Assembly (NCBI RefSeq): GCF_024345205.1
Contig: NZ_BROC01000027.1
Span: 1 to 41,746, forward strand
Reading direction: 5' to 3'
DNA length: 41,746 nt
Source: Lapidilactobacillus luobeiensis
GTDB taxonomy: Bacteria > Bacillota > Bacilli > Lactobacillales > Lactobacillaceae
The notes under the pieces were generated by a model. That model ran no database searches, had not been told where the DNA came from, and saw nothing but the letters and a program-made list of their open reading frames with translations. Both the position numbers and the translations under genes were made by a program. Below are positions 16,584 to 24,970 of the stretch, in pieces. Numbering within the stretch: position 1 is the stretch's first letter; every line of letters starts with the position of its first letter.

Positions 16584-16639
16584 ACGCTGATGAAGGGTGA
16601 TAAGGTTGTCCAACAGTTGGAAGAACGTGCCGATTTTTT
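16584..16639 (+). repeat. 56-bp hsdS 3' repeat, copy a
   Basis: Begins ACGCTGATGAAGGGTGATAA and holds the palindrome CCAACAGTTGG. Identical to copy b at 18775-18830. Copy c at 19384-19439 differs at three positions. It encodes the conserved EQ(Q/K)KIGTFFQ-LDNLITLHQR helix of HsdS. All copies are in the same direction. Confidence 0.9.
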
Positions 16640-17040
16640 TCTGTTCATTGCGAGTTCTAGGGATTGAAAAGTTTGATTGCGCGACTGCATTCCAATCAGA
16701 TCGTGGCATTTTAGTTCCTTTCGTTTGGTTTGCAATAATTTGAAATTGATTTCCTTGTATCAATACGTAGAGAAAAGTATCATCAACGTTCTCGGAATGA
16801 AGAACCCACCAATCTCCCACTGCAATTCCACTAAAATCGGCATGCAACCAATTCTTTAGATATGGCCGAAGCTTACCAAACAGAATGTCACCCAATTCAA
16901 ATGCTATTCCCCTCTTCTCACTATGCTTCGAATAAATATCTTTATTCAATTTCCCAATTTCTGGAATGATATCCTCGTATTCTACTCTAGGAAGTGTATT
17001 GTCCACACACACTTTCGAAACTCGTAAGATTAGAGAATCG

Positions 17041-17066
17041 AACTTCCGCTGTTCCCAAGCGTCAGT
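17041..17066 (+). repeat. 26-bp hsdS 5' repeat, copy a
   Basis: AACTTCCGCTGTTCCCAAGC plus GTCAGT, coding for TDAWEQRK. Identical to copy b at 19262-19287 and nearly so to copy c at 19874-19898. It starts one base after the hsdM stop codon. Confidence 0.85.
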
Positions 17067-17067
17067 G

Positions 17068-18702
17068 CTACTCTTTCGGTTTAACTTGATCACCGAGGGT
17101 CGTTTCTACCCCTAAAATCTTCAATTGTTCGGCGATTTTGGCTTCCAAATCGGAAATTTCTTGCTTATCTTGAGCCAACATCCGATTAACCTCATTTAAG
17201 TCGATCGGTTCCTCCTCTTCGAAGGTGTCCACGTAGCGAGGAATATTCAAATTGTATTCATTTTCCCGAATTTCTTCAATGGGCGCCAAATGGGCATATT
17301 TAGCCACATCTTTTCGCTCGTGGTAAGCGTGAATGATTTTCTCAATATTCTCGTCGGTCAAATGGTTCTGATTCTTGCCTTTTTCAAACTCCTTCGAGGC
17401 ATCAATGAAGAGAATATCCTTGGTTGTTCGCTTCTTCTTAAACACAATGATTGTTGTCGGAATTGTCACACCATAGAACAAGTTTGCGGGGAGACCAATT
17501 ACGGCATAGATTCGATTACCCGTTTGGTGCTCAATCAAGTTCTTTCTAATTGTACCTTCAGCCGCACCACGGAAAAGAACACCGTGTGGTAGAACAATTG
17601 CCATCGTGCCGTTCTCATTCAAATGATAAAGACTGTGGAGCACAAAGGCATAATCCGCCTTCGTCTTCGGCGCCAATTTGCCATAATCCTTAAAGCGAGG
17701 ATCTTTCAGTTTGGATTCGCTATTATCCCAGTGTGCTGAGTAAGGTGGGTTAGCAACAACAGCGTTGAAATTACGTGGATGGTCCACACCTTTCGCGTCA
17801 AGTCCATCAGGCCAGTCGCTTTCCAAGGTGTCGGCATTAGACAAAGTCATGTTATTAAAGGAAACCCCATGCATCATCAGATTCATCCGTGCCAAGTTAT
17901 ACGTCGTCGTATTCTTCTCTTGCCCGTAAAACTTAATGGCGCCGGCCTTATCACCACCGGGGACCTCACCTTGGACTGTCAATAATAACGAGCCAGAACC
18001 ACAGGTAGGGTCATAAACTGAGAACGTCTGATCTGACGGCTGTAAATTCTCAGTGACAATCTTCGCTAAAATTTTGGAAACTTCATGCGGTGTGTAGAAC
18101 TCGCCACCTTTTTTTCCGGCGGAGGCCGCAAACTGTCCAATCAGGTATTCGTAGATCGCACCAAGAATATCTTCCCCGTCTTGTCCAACAAACTCAATTG
18201 TATCGACTAGCTTCACAATCCGGTTCAAAGATTTGGCCCGTTCATTGGTCGAGGACCCCAACCGGGAATCCCCCAGATTAACATCATTGAAGACGCCGCG
18301 GAAATCTTGAACAGCATTCGCGTTAAGCTCAGCATTCTCATTGAAATTATTGAAGATCGTTTGGTAGTCGCTAGGGATAACCTGGCTATTGTCAATCTTG
18401 TACACCAGAGATGCCCACGTGTCCTCCGGCGCAATCGCATAACCCAAGCTAGAAGAAATGTCTTTCAAATAGTCTTTCAGCTCTGCGTTATTGGCTTCTT
18501 CCAAATAAGCTTCATTAACCGATTGACCCTCAGCCAAATCAAGTACATGGTTGTTGATCAAGTACTGCTCTTGGTGTTCTGATAAATAACGATAAAACAT
18601 AAAGGCCAAGATGTAGTTCTTATACTCAGAAGCGTCCATATTGCCGCGGAGTTCATTGGCCATGGCCCAAAGTTTCGAAGTGATTGATTGTAAATCGTTC
18701 AT
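17068..18702 (-). CDS. hsdM: Type I restriction-modification methyltransferase subunit HsdM
   Basis: Adenine-N6 methyltransferase that, with HsdS, protects host DNA. 544 aa. N-terminal helical domain (LWAMANELRGNMDASEYKNY), AdoMet-binding DPTCGSGSLLL at about 231-241, catalytic NPPY at about 318-321, and the conserved GRGGEFYTP-like KGGEFYTPHEVS at about 199-210. The second ATG (18702) is chosen because GGAG lies 7 bases before it; the first ATG touches the site. It lies 15 bases after hsdS. Its stop is immediately followed by the silent hsdS cassette. Confidence 0.95.
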   Translation of the reverse strand: MNDLQSITSKLWAMANELRGNMDASEYKNYILAFMFYRYLSEHQEQYLINNHVLDLAEGQSVNEAYLEEANNAELKDYLKDISSSLGYAIAPEDTWASLVYKIDNSQVIPSDYQTIFNNFNENAELNANAVQDFRGVFNDVNLGDSRLGSSTNERAKSLNRIVKLVDTIEFVGQDGEDILGAIYEYLIGQFAASAGKKGGEFYTPHEVSKILAKIVTENLQPSDQTFSVYDPTCGSGSLLLTVQGEVPGGDKAGAIKFYGQEKNTTTYNLARMNLMMHGVSFNNMTLSNADTLESDWPDGLDAKGVDHPRNFNAVVANPPYSAHWDNSESKLKDPRFKDYGKLAPKTKADYAFVLHSLYHLNENGTMAIVLPHGVLFRGAAEGTIRKNLIEHQTGNRIYAVIGLPANLFYGVTIPTTIIVFKKKRTTKDILFIDASKEFEKGKNQNHLTDENIEKIIHAYHERKDVAKYAHLAPIEEIRENEYNLNIPRYVDTFEEEEPIDLNEVNRMLAQDKQEISDLEAKIAEQLKILGVETTLGDQVKPKE

Positions 18703-18717
18703 TGTCATTCTCCTTTT

Positions 18718-19947
18718 TTAAACAAACATTTGTTGCAGCAACGCTTTTTTCTGTAATTGCAAATGATCCAGCTCACGCTGATGAAGGGTGATAAGGTTGT
18801 CCAACAGTTGGAAGAACGTGCCGATTTTTTGCTGTTCTTCAATGCTAGGTATAGTTAGATTCATTTGTCGCATTTGCTTTCCGGAAACTTCAATAAAAGT
18901 TGAACCTGCTCCAGTTGTCTCACCATAACGTTTCAAGGTTGGAGACTGTGAAAATATGAAATAGTTATCTAGTTGATCTTTATGCGGCACAATTGATTGA
19001 AACCCCTGATTTGTTGCCCCCTCTTTTTCGAGAATTGCCGTGTTTCCAATACCTGCCCGCGATGTAAATAAAACTGTTCCTAAAGGTAATAATTGTGCCG
19101 AGCTCTTTTGTAGCCCAAGTTTAGTGATTTTTCGCTTACTGGCGTGCAAGTATATTTCATTGCCTAATTCATTGGGAGAATACCAATCGATATCTCCATC
19201 CCAATAGCCTGATACCCCAGTACTTGGAGTACCTCCTCCTAGAATATCAGCAACTTCCCCCAACTTCCGCTGTTCCCAAGCGTCAGTAAATTCAGGAAAA
19301 CGAATCTCAGGATATTTCTCCCCATTTTTGGGAAACATTTTCTGAAGTAACCCATTTTTCAGTTTTTTCAGGTCAGAAAGCTTACGCTGATGAAGGGTGA
19401 TAAGGTTATCCAACTGTTGGAAGAAGGTGCCGATTTTTTGCTGTTCTTTATGATTTTTTGGTATGCGGAGACTTTTTTTCAATAACTCTGTTTTTGTAAC
19501 TCCTTTTATTGCAGTTCCTTGAACCTCATTCAACTCGGAATTAATCTTTCTGTAAAGCGAATAGACGCCAAATCTCCCATCGACCTGTAAATTACTAAGC
19601 GAAAGAAAATCTTGAGATGTAGAGTATTCATGTGAGATAAATGCAAGCTTACCAACACCAACTCTCGTAACGATAGCTATCGAATTGCTAGGAATTATTT
19701 TTGCGGCTGATTTTATCACAGCTATATTGGTAATATGTTTTTTTACCAGAACATCAAATAGTTTTCCCTCGGAGAGATCCGATGACTGAATCCACGGAAT
19801 ATCACCTGACCAATATTCTGGAATAGATGTTTTTGGAGTACCACCGCCATAAGTATTATCCGCCAGGCTTAGAACCTTCCGCTGTTCCCAAGCATCAGTG
19901 AACCCGGGAAAGCGTAGTTGTGGAACATTTTTCTTTTTTTCGTTCAT
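18718..19947 (-). CDS. hsdS: Type I restriction-modification specificity subunit HsdS
   Basis: Chooses the DNA target of the HsdRMS complex. 409 aa with the full two-half plan: conserved TDAWEQRK (about 17-24), first recognition domain (about 25-155), conserved EQQKIGTFFQQLDNLITLHQR (about 163-183), a second TDAWEQRK (about 222-229), second recognition domain, and the C-terminal EQQKIGTFFQLLDNLITLHQR. The two conserved segments are also DNA repeats shared with the silent cassette at 16548-17093. GGAG precedes the ATG. It lies between hsdR and hsdM. Confidence 0.94.
   Translation of the reverse strand: MNEKKKNVPQLRFPGFTDAWEQRKVLSLADNTYGGGTPKTSIPEYWSGDIPWIQSSDLSEGKLFDVLVKKHITNIAVIKSAAKIIPSNSIAIVTRVGVGKLAFISHEYSTSQDFLSLSNLQVDGRFGVYSLYRKINSELNEVQGTAIKGVTKTELLKKSLRIPKNHKEQQKIGTFFQQLDNLITLHQRKLSDLKKLKNGLLQKMFPKNGEKYPEIRFPEFTDAWEQRKLGEVADILGGGTPSTGVSGYWDGDIDWYSPNELGNEIYLHASKRKITKLGLQKSSAQLLPLGTVLFTSRAGIGNTAILEKEGATNQGFQSIVPHKDQLDNYFIFSQSPTLKRYGETTGAGSTFIEVSGKQMRQMNLTIPSIEEQQKIGTFFQLLDNLITLHQRELDHLQLQKKALLQQMFV
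18775..18830 (+). repeat. 56-bp hsdS 3' repeat, copy b
   Basis: End of the second recognition domain of hsdS. Identical over 56 bp to copy a beside the silent cassette. Confidence 0.9.
19262..19287 (+). repeat. 26-bp hsdS 5' repeat, copy b
   Basis: Start of the second recognition domain of hsdS, identical to copy a at 17041-17066. Confidence 0.85.
19384..19439 (+). repeat. hsdS 3' repeat, copy c
   Basis: End of the first recognition domain of hsdS. Differs from copies a and b at three bases, including the centre of the palindrome (CCAACTGTTGG). Confidence 0.85.
19874..19898 (+). repeat. hsdS 5' repeat, copy c
   Basis: Start of the first recognition domain of hsdS; near-identical to copies a and b. 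Confidence 0.75.
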
Positions 19948-19976
19948 TTTTGTGCTCCTTCCAGAAGTGACCTTAA

Positions 19977-22900
19977 TTATTGTTCCAATAGTTCATCAGC
20001 CAAAGCATAGATAGCTTCGCGTAACTTGTTCCGATATTTGATTTTCGATAATTTTTGTACGGCTGGATCGTGGGCCAACGTGCGATATTGTTGAGACGCC
20101 TGCGAAATGATTGTGGTGATTTGGCCGGTATCATCTAGGTCCTGGGTCTGCCAATGATGACGGCTAAATAATTCGCGCATTCCCTGTCCAGAAATAATAT
20201 CAGTAATGCCCCATTTGACCCGGAAATCAAGTAAGGTACGTTCCAAAACTAAAGTATTGGCTTCTTGAATAATCACTTCGCTATCCTTCAACTTGGCCGG
20301 ATATTTAAAATGCGCGCCAGCAGGTGGATAATGGCCATTGATAATTGCAACCGCGGCATTAATAATTCGCGCCGCGTTGGTTCGATCAGCCAAGCCATTA
20401 GCAAACTGGGTAATTTTGACTTGGGTTTCTTTTGCCTCTTCAGTTTTACCTTCATGAACTTGATTCAATAATTGTTCAACCAGTTCGGTCAAATAATCGT
20501 AATCAACTTTAACGTCTTTAATGTGTGTCATTTGTAAGTCAATCTGTTGGATCGAAACCTTCTGCTTCTTAGCAAGATGTGTCTTCAATTCATTGGCCAG
20601 GACAGTGGTCAGGCTAACTTCTTGCTCAGGCGTCATCCCTAAGCCATCATAAATGGCCTTTGGATTACTGTAATCAAAGCCATCATCATTATCAGGATTT
20701 TCGTCTGGATTGTATTGCTTTAGCTGAGACATCCCCTGATTATAATCCCGCAGCAAATCAAACATGTAATCCTTCTGCTTTTCTGAAGGTGGTAACTGAG
20801 TGAAATCACGGGTCAAATCAGCCAATTTCTTAACTGTTTGTTTGACTTTAGCAAAGACATCAGGGAAATCAGGTGCGGTCACCCCGTCATCAATGTTTTG
20901 CTTACGTCGGTCTTCATCGGAAAGACTAGCCGAGTTCTTATTGGCATAAATAGCCAGCGCTTGGTTCATCAGCTTTTCGTTCTGGGCTGGCCAACGATAA
21001 TTGACCACTCGCCCCCACGGCTTCTTTTCTAGATCCGCGATGCGGTTGGTCCGTGAGTAGGCTTGAATCAAGGCGGCCCCTTTCAAAGTCCGATCGACGT
21101 AAAGGGTATTCAGCTCAGGCGCGTCAAAGCCTGTCAACAATTGATCGACCACAATGACCAAATCTAGATATTGACCGTCACTAGCGGAACGATTTAAACG
21201 TGAAGTAACATCTTGGGTATAGCCAGAGACATCATTCATTTCGAAACTAGTCCCGAACTCATGATTATAGGCCTTGATTGCATCAAACAAACCACGATTC
21301 GTGGCCAACATGCTGTCATTATTGGAGGAGTTCTGGCTGAAAGTCACGGCAACTTTCAGGACGCGTTCCCCTTTGGCGGCGTTTAACTGATTGACCCGTT
21401 GAAATTCCTTGAAATACATCATCGCCATTGGTGTACTGGCCTTGCCACCACCTACGTGAGTGGTCAGCAACGCATTGTAGCGGCCTTCGCTGGAACGGTT
21501 CCACCAGTTCCGATAAATATCACGGACAACTTCCTGCACATGCTCGAGGTTCTCATCGTAGAAACTTGGCTCGACAGCATCGTCCATATCATCTTGGGTC
21601 AGATTGGCGATTTTAGTTTGAATCGCCGCCTCGGTCCAGTCTGGATGTTGCTCATGATAAAAGGTGGGTAAATATTTCGCTTTCATCTTGTCTTCATTGA
21701 TGGTGGTCTCAAAATCGACCTTGAAACCCAATACGTTGTGGTCAGCGATTGCTTGGCGAATCGTGTAGGCATGCAGTAATGGTCCAAAGATATCTTCCGT
21801 CCGCAAGCCAGTCGTCGTTTCATCAAACATCGGTGTGCCGGTATACCCCACCCAAGCTGCATGATGGAAAGCCGCCTGGATCCGCTTGAACGAGTCGCCA
21901 CCAGTAGATCGATGAGCCTCATCGACAATAAAAACAATATGTTTATTCGGCGATTTAAAGGATTTTCGTTTAACCAGCGTATCTAATTTCTGCACCGAAG
22001 TGACGATAATATTATTATCTTTCGAGCGTAATTTACGGCTTAAATCGGTGGTGTTATCGGTGCTTTGAACACTACCAACGGCATCAGCACTGGCATCAGG
22101 ATCATAAGCCTGATAATTCTCGTTGGTCTGTTTGGTCAGTGCGATTCGATCCACCACGAAGACGACTTTATCAATGTTGGGCATGCGACTGGCCAGCCAG
22201 GCGGTTTTGAAACTGGTGATTGTCTTGCCGGAACCAGTTGTGTGCCAGATGTAGCCAATTCTATTAACGCCCATCTCGAAATCAGCATGTTTCAGACCTT
22301 CGATTACTTTTTGAGTGGCATAAACTTGGTACGGTCGCATGACTTTTAGCATTTGTTTGTTCTTAGTACCATCAAGGATCATATAGTTGGTCGCCATTTG
22401 GTGCGCCATCGGGATCGATAACATAGAATCCGCGAATTCCCGCCAACCCCGCACAATTCCACTGTCATCATTCTTGGAATTATCCGCAGAATTACGTTGC
22501 CAATTAAAGGCGAAATCTTTATTGAATTTGTCCGCAGTGGTATTCGCCATATACTTAACATTATTGGGAGTAATCGCCACCAATATCTGCAAGGTGGAGA
22601 AAATATCATGATACTGATTCTCATCGGCATATTGCTGCATCTGATTCAGAGCCTCGTTGACATCATGAGTATCGCGCTTCTCTTCAATTTGAATGATCGG
22701 TAGCCCATTGATCAATAAAGTTGTATCAAAGCGCCGGTTTTGTTTGCCACTAATCACAGCGGGACGTTCAATCTGGTTGACCACCTGATAAATTGTATCT
22801 CCAGCCCCAATCTGTTTCTGGTCGAAAACCGTCAAGAAAACGTGTCGGCCATCATCGAGATCAATTTCAATCTGGGAAACGCCGTTGAGGCCGTACAAGA

Positions 22901-23192
22901 ATTGCCCCGCCTCATAGGGGGTTCGCAACCCCGAAATGATCTTCTTGACCTGATCAAATTCAACCACACTGAGAGGGTGCTCTAAAGTGTTCCGGTTATG
23001 CTGTTCCAAAATCAGTTTAAAGTTAGCCCAAAGCTGTGCAGTACTTTTGATTTCCGGTTCATACTGCCATAATTTCGTTTTATAAATGTAATTGACCGGG
23101 TAATCAGAAATCGTCAACCCTGCAGCAGGATCCGTGATCGTGCCACTAGTCAAATATTGAATCAGTTCGTTTTCAAATTTGATTTCATTCAT
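19977..23192 (-). CDS. hsdR: Type I restriction endonuclease subunit HsdR
   Basis: Motor and nuclease subunit that translocates and cuts unmethylated DNA. 1071 aa. N-terminal nuclease domain with FDTTLLINGLPIIQIEEKR (Asp156, Glu170, Lys172). Two RecA-like helicase domains follow, with Walker A TTGSGKT at about 320, VDEAHRST (DEAH box), GYTGTPMF, and QAYSRTNRI as helicase motif VI. A helical C-terminal part presumably contacts HsdM/HsdS. The set resembles the EcoR124 (type IC) group. The ATG overlaps the end of the preceding short gene by 8 bases; hsdS follows 29 bases later. Confidence 0.95.
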   Translation of the reverse strand: MNEIKFENELIQYLTSGTITDPAAGLTISDYPVNYIYKTKLWQYEPEIKSTAQLWANFKLILEQHNRNTLEHPLSVVEFDQVKKIISGLRTPYEAGQFLYGLNGVSQIEIDLDDGRHVFLTVFDQKQIGAGDTIYQVVNQIERPAVISGKQNRRFDTTLLINGLPIIQIEEKRDTHDVNEALNQMQQYADENQYHDIFSTLQILVAITPNNVKYMANTTADKFNKDFAFNWQRNSADNSKNDDSGIVRGWREFADSMLSIPMAHQMATNYMILDGTKNKQMLKVMRPYQVYATQKVIEGLKHADFEMGVNRIGYIWHTTGSGKTITSFKTAWLASRMPNIDKVVFVVDRIALTKQTNENYQAYDPDASADAVGSVQSTDNTTDLSRKLRSKDNNIIVTSVQKLDTLVKRKSFKSPNKHIVFIVDEAHRSTGGDSFKRIQAAFHHAAWVGYTGTPMFDETTTGLRTEDIFGPLLHAYTIRQAIADHNVLGFKVDFETTINEDKMKAKYLPTFYHEQHPDWTEAAIQTKIANLTQDDMDDAVEPSFYDENLEHVQEVVRDIYRNWWNRSSEGRYNALLTTHVGGGKASTPMAMMYFKEFQRVNQLNAAKGERVLKVAVTFSQNSSNNDSMLATNRGLFDAIKAYNHEFGTSFEMNDVSGYTQDVTSRLNRSASDGQYLDLVIVVDQLLTGFDAPELNTLYVDRTLKGAALIQAYSRTNRIADLEKKPWGRVVNYRWPAQNEKLMNQALAIYANKNSASLSDEDRRKQNIDDGVTAPDFPDVFAKVKQTVKKLADLTRDFTQLPPSEKQKDYMFDLLRDYNQGMSQLKQYNPDENPDNDDGFDYSNPKAIYDGLGMTPEQEVSLTTVLANELKTHLAKKQKVSIQQIDLQMTHIKDVKVDYDYLTELVEQLLNQVHEGKTEEAKETQVKITQFANGLADRTNAARIINAAVAIINGHYPPAGAHFKYPAKLKDSEVIIQEANTLVLERTLLDFRVKWGITDIISGQGMRELFSRHHWQTQDLDDTGQITTIISQASQQYRTLAHDPAVQKLSKIKYRNKLREAIYALADELLEQ

Positions 23193-23763
23193 TTGTGTTT
23201 AACTCCCTTAATTTCTTTAGAATGATCTTGGTTTCTGAAGTAGCGACGCGTCGTTTTAAAGCTGCCAACCGTAATTGACTGACGTAAACGTCACCGATTG
23301 CTTTTTGTTGCTGTGTATCGGGTAATGACGGTAAGATCAGATCTTTGATTTGACGGAGGCTGTACCGAAGAATAGTCGAGCCCTGGAGCCCTTGTTGTAA
23401 TTGCCGAAGAATATGGGGGTCTTCATTAAACAGATAAAGCAGATAATTCGAATCAATTGACACGATCGGCTGTAGCTTGACATAATTCTGGGTCAAGAGA
23501 AAACCAGCGTGACGCGGTTGCACGCACACCACTTGCCCAGAGATCAGACTTAGCACAAGCTCACCTGACTTGGCTGTGACTAACTGATCCCACGTGCGCA
23601 CTTGCTTCACCTCGCTCCGATTAGAATCAAGACCAACGATGTCTGCTTCAAGCTCCATTTGACCATAGATTTGATAAAGCGGTGCTTCCTCATCCGTCGT
23701 CTCCGTAATTCGAAATTGAGGTGTGCCACTGATCAGTTCAATCATTGCTGTCAATTTCTTCAT
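23185..23763 (-). CDS. Short HsdS-like protein heading the R-M operon
   Basis: 192 aa. It reads like a single HsdS half: a recognition-domain-like body (GELVLSLISGQVVCVQP, LLTQNYVKLQPI, SNYLLYLFNEDPHILRQLQQGLQGS) and a terminal helix block (LPDTQQQKAIGDVYVSQLRLAALKRRV) like the conserved spacer helix of HsdS. It does not share the TDAWEQRK or KIGTFFQ repeat segments of the main hsdS, so it is not one of the exchangeable cassettes. It overlaps hsdR by 8 bases and has a GGAG site, so it is probably expressed with hsdR. Role unknown: it could be a half-subunit, a DNA mimic/assembly factor, or a relic. Confidence 0.65.
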   Translation of the reverse strand: MKKLTAMIELISGTPQFRITETTDEEAPLYQIYGQMELEADIVGLDSNRSEVKQVRTWDQLVTAKSGELVLSLISGQVVCVQPRHAGFLLTQNYVKLQPIVSIDSNYLLYLFNEDPHILRQLQQGLQGSTILRYSLRQIKDLILPSLPDTQQQKAIGDVYVSQLRLAALKRRVATSETKIILKKLRELNTNE

Positions 23764-23822
23764 TGATCGCTCCGTCCTTCCTTTTGTCCCTATTGTTTGA
23801 CCGCTTTCATTATCATGATTTT

Positions 23823-23880
23823 ATTCTAGCATAGTTTCCGCAAAAAGGAAGCTCTATTATGTAATTTTGGTAAATTACAT
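23823..23880 (-). promoter_or_regulatory. R-M operon promoter with upstream palindrome
   Basis: Minus-strand -10 TAGAAT (23828-23823) preceded by TGC (extended -10), with no good -35. About 30 bases upstream is a 22-bp palindrome at 23859-23880, ATGTAATTT-N4-AAATTACAT, with perfect 9-bp arms. It may be an operator or just AT-rich upstream DNA. Confidence 0.45.
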
Positions 23881-23905
23881 TTTCAGACTGATAATGCCTG
23901 ACAAA

Positions 23906-23944
23906 AAAAGGTTCTAATCGTGACATCACGATTAGAACCTTTTC
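23906..23944. terminator. Bidirectional terminator after mleP
   Basis: AAAAGGTTCTAATCGTG / CACGATTAGAACCTTTT, a perfect 17-bp stem with A and T runs on both sides. It ends the mleA-mleP transcript on the minus strand. Confidence 0.9.
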
Positions 23945-23984
23945 TCGATAAACCTATTCTATTTTAAACATGTAAATCAATTTC

Positions 23985-24947
23985 CTACAAAAAGTTAACA
24001 ACTTGCATCAGGATCGGCACCACGATCACGAATAGTACGGTGGAGGTGGTGACAAGGTTGGTGGCGTATTCCACGTCGCCGTGCGCCTGACCGACCAAGA
24101 TCGGTAAGACTGCCAGTCCAGGGGCGCCAGCTTGGATGATCAAGGTGCTGCTTTCGATCGCCGGCATGGCGTTGCCCATGCTTTTGCCAATGAGGATCAT
24201 GACGATCATCAATGCTGGCGCAAAGATAAAGCGGCCTAACAGCGCCCAAACAGTATCACGGTCGAAGCGGATCGACTTCAAGCCAGCATCGGCGAGAATG
24301 ATCCCGATATAGATCAAGGACATGGGTGTGACGATGCCACCGACCATGTCCAAGGTCTTGGTGATCCAATCAGGTACAGGGATCGCCAGTAGCAAAAAGA
24401 CCAAGGAAACCAGGAAACCGACTAACGGCGCGGGCAAGAGTTTGCGCCAGTTGAAGTCTTTCTTGGTGCCCTTTTTAATGGTAGGGTCGTCATTGGAAAT
24501 GAAGAAGACACCGATCGCCCAAGTCGAGATCGTGTTCATCACATAATAAACGAGGAAGTACGGCAGGCTTTTGCTGCCGAACAAGGCCAAGTTCAACGGC
24601 AAGCCAATGAAAATGGTATTGGCGTTGGCGAACATATTGATGAAGGTACCCCGACGACCTTGGCGAATGTGTAGCGCTTTGGTCAGCAACCAAGCCAGCA
24701 AGTAACTGCAAGCAAAACTGCCAAAAGCGAAGATCAAACCACCAGACAGGCTGGCTAATTTATCGCGGGTCAGATATTTCAAAACAGAAACGAAAATCGA
24801 AGCAGGTAAGGCGATGTTCATGATGATAAACGAGATATTGCCTTTGAAACTGTCATCCAAACGTTTGGAACTTCGCAGCCAGTACCCTAGCGCGATCACA
24901 ATGACGATCTCGGCGACGCTTTGTAATGATGTAATAAATGCGGCCAT
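23985..24947 (-). CDS. mleP: Malate permease of the auxin efflux carrier (AEC) family
   Basis: 320-aa membrane protein with about ten hydrophobic segments and the AEC build (FIIMNIALPASIF, FANANTIFIGLPL, PMSLIYIGIILADAG, GAPGLAVLPILVGQAHGD). It is placed 23 bases after the malolactic enzyme gene, as in many lactic acid bacteria, where it exchanges or imports malate for lactate. The ATG at 24947 follows AGGGGGA; the in-frame TTG at 24956 is less likely. Substrate is inferred from context. Confidence 0.88.
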   Translation of the reverse strand: MAAFITSLQSVAEIVIVIALGYWLRSSKRLDDSFKGNISFIIMNIALPASIFVSVLKYLTRDKLASLSGGLIFAFGSFACSYLLAWLLTKALHIRQGRRGTFINMFANANTIFIGLPLNLALFGSKSLPYFLVYYVMNTISTWAIGVFFISNDDPTIKKGTKKDFNWRKLLPAPLVGFLVSLVFLLLAIPVPDWITKTLDMVGGIVTPMSLIYIGIILADAGLKSIRFDRDTVWALLGRFIFAPALMIVMILIGKSMGNAMPAIESSTLIIQAGAPGLAVLPILVGQAHGDVEYATNLVTTSTVLFVIVVPILMQVVNFL

Positions 24948-24970
24948 TTTTCTCAATTCCCCCTAAATAA

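Larger units (their letters stand above)
16548..17093 (-). pseudogene. Silent half-hsdS cassette (one target-recognition domain)
   Basis: Reads as 181 aa: TDAWEQRKFDSLI at the front, one target-recognition domain (about residues 18-148), then the conserved EQKKIGTFFQLLDNLITLHQR and a short unrelated tail. It lacks the second half of an HsdS. The only ATG lies inside the end of hsdM and has no clear ribosome site. Flanking repeats (17041-17066 and 16584-16639) are identical over 26 and 56 bp to those around the second recognition domain of hsdS. It is best seen as a donor cassette in the same orientation as hsdS, not as a gene that works alone. Confidence 0.8.
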
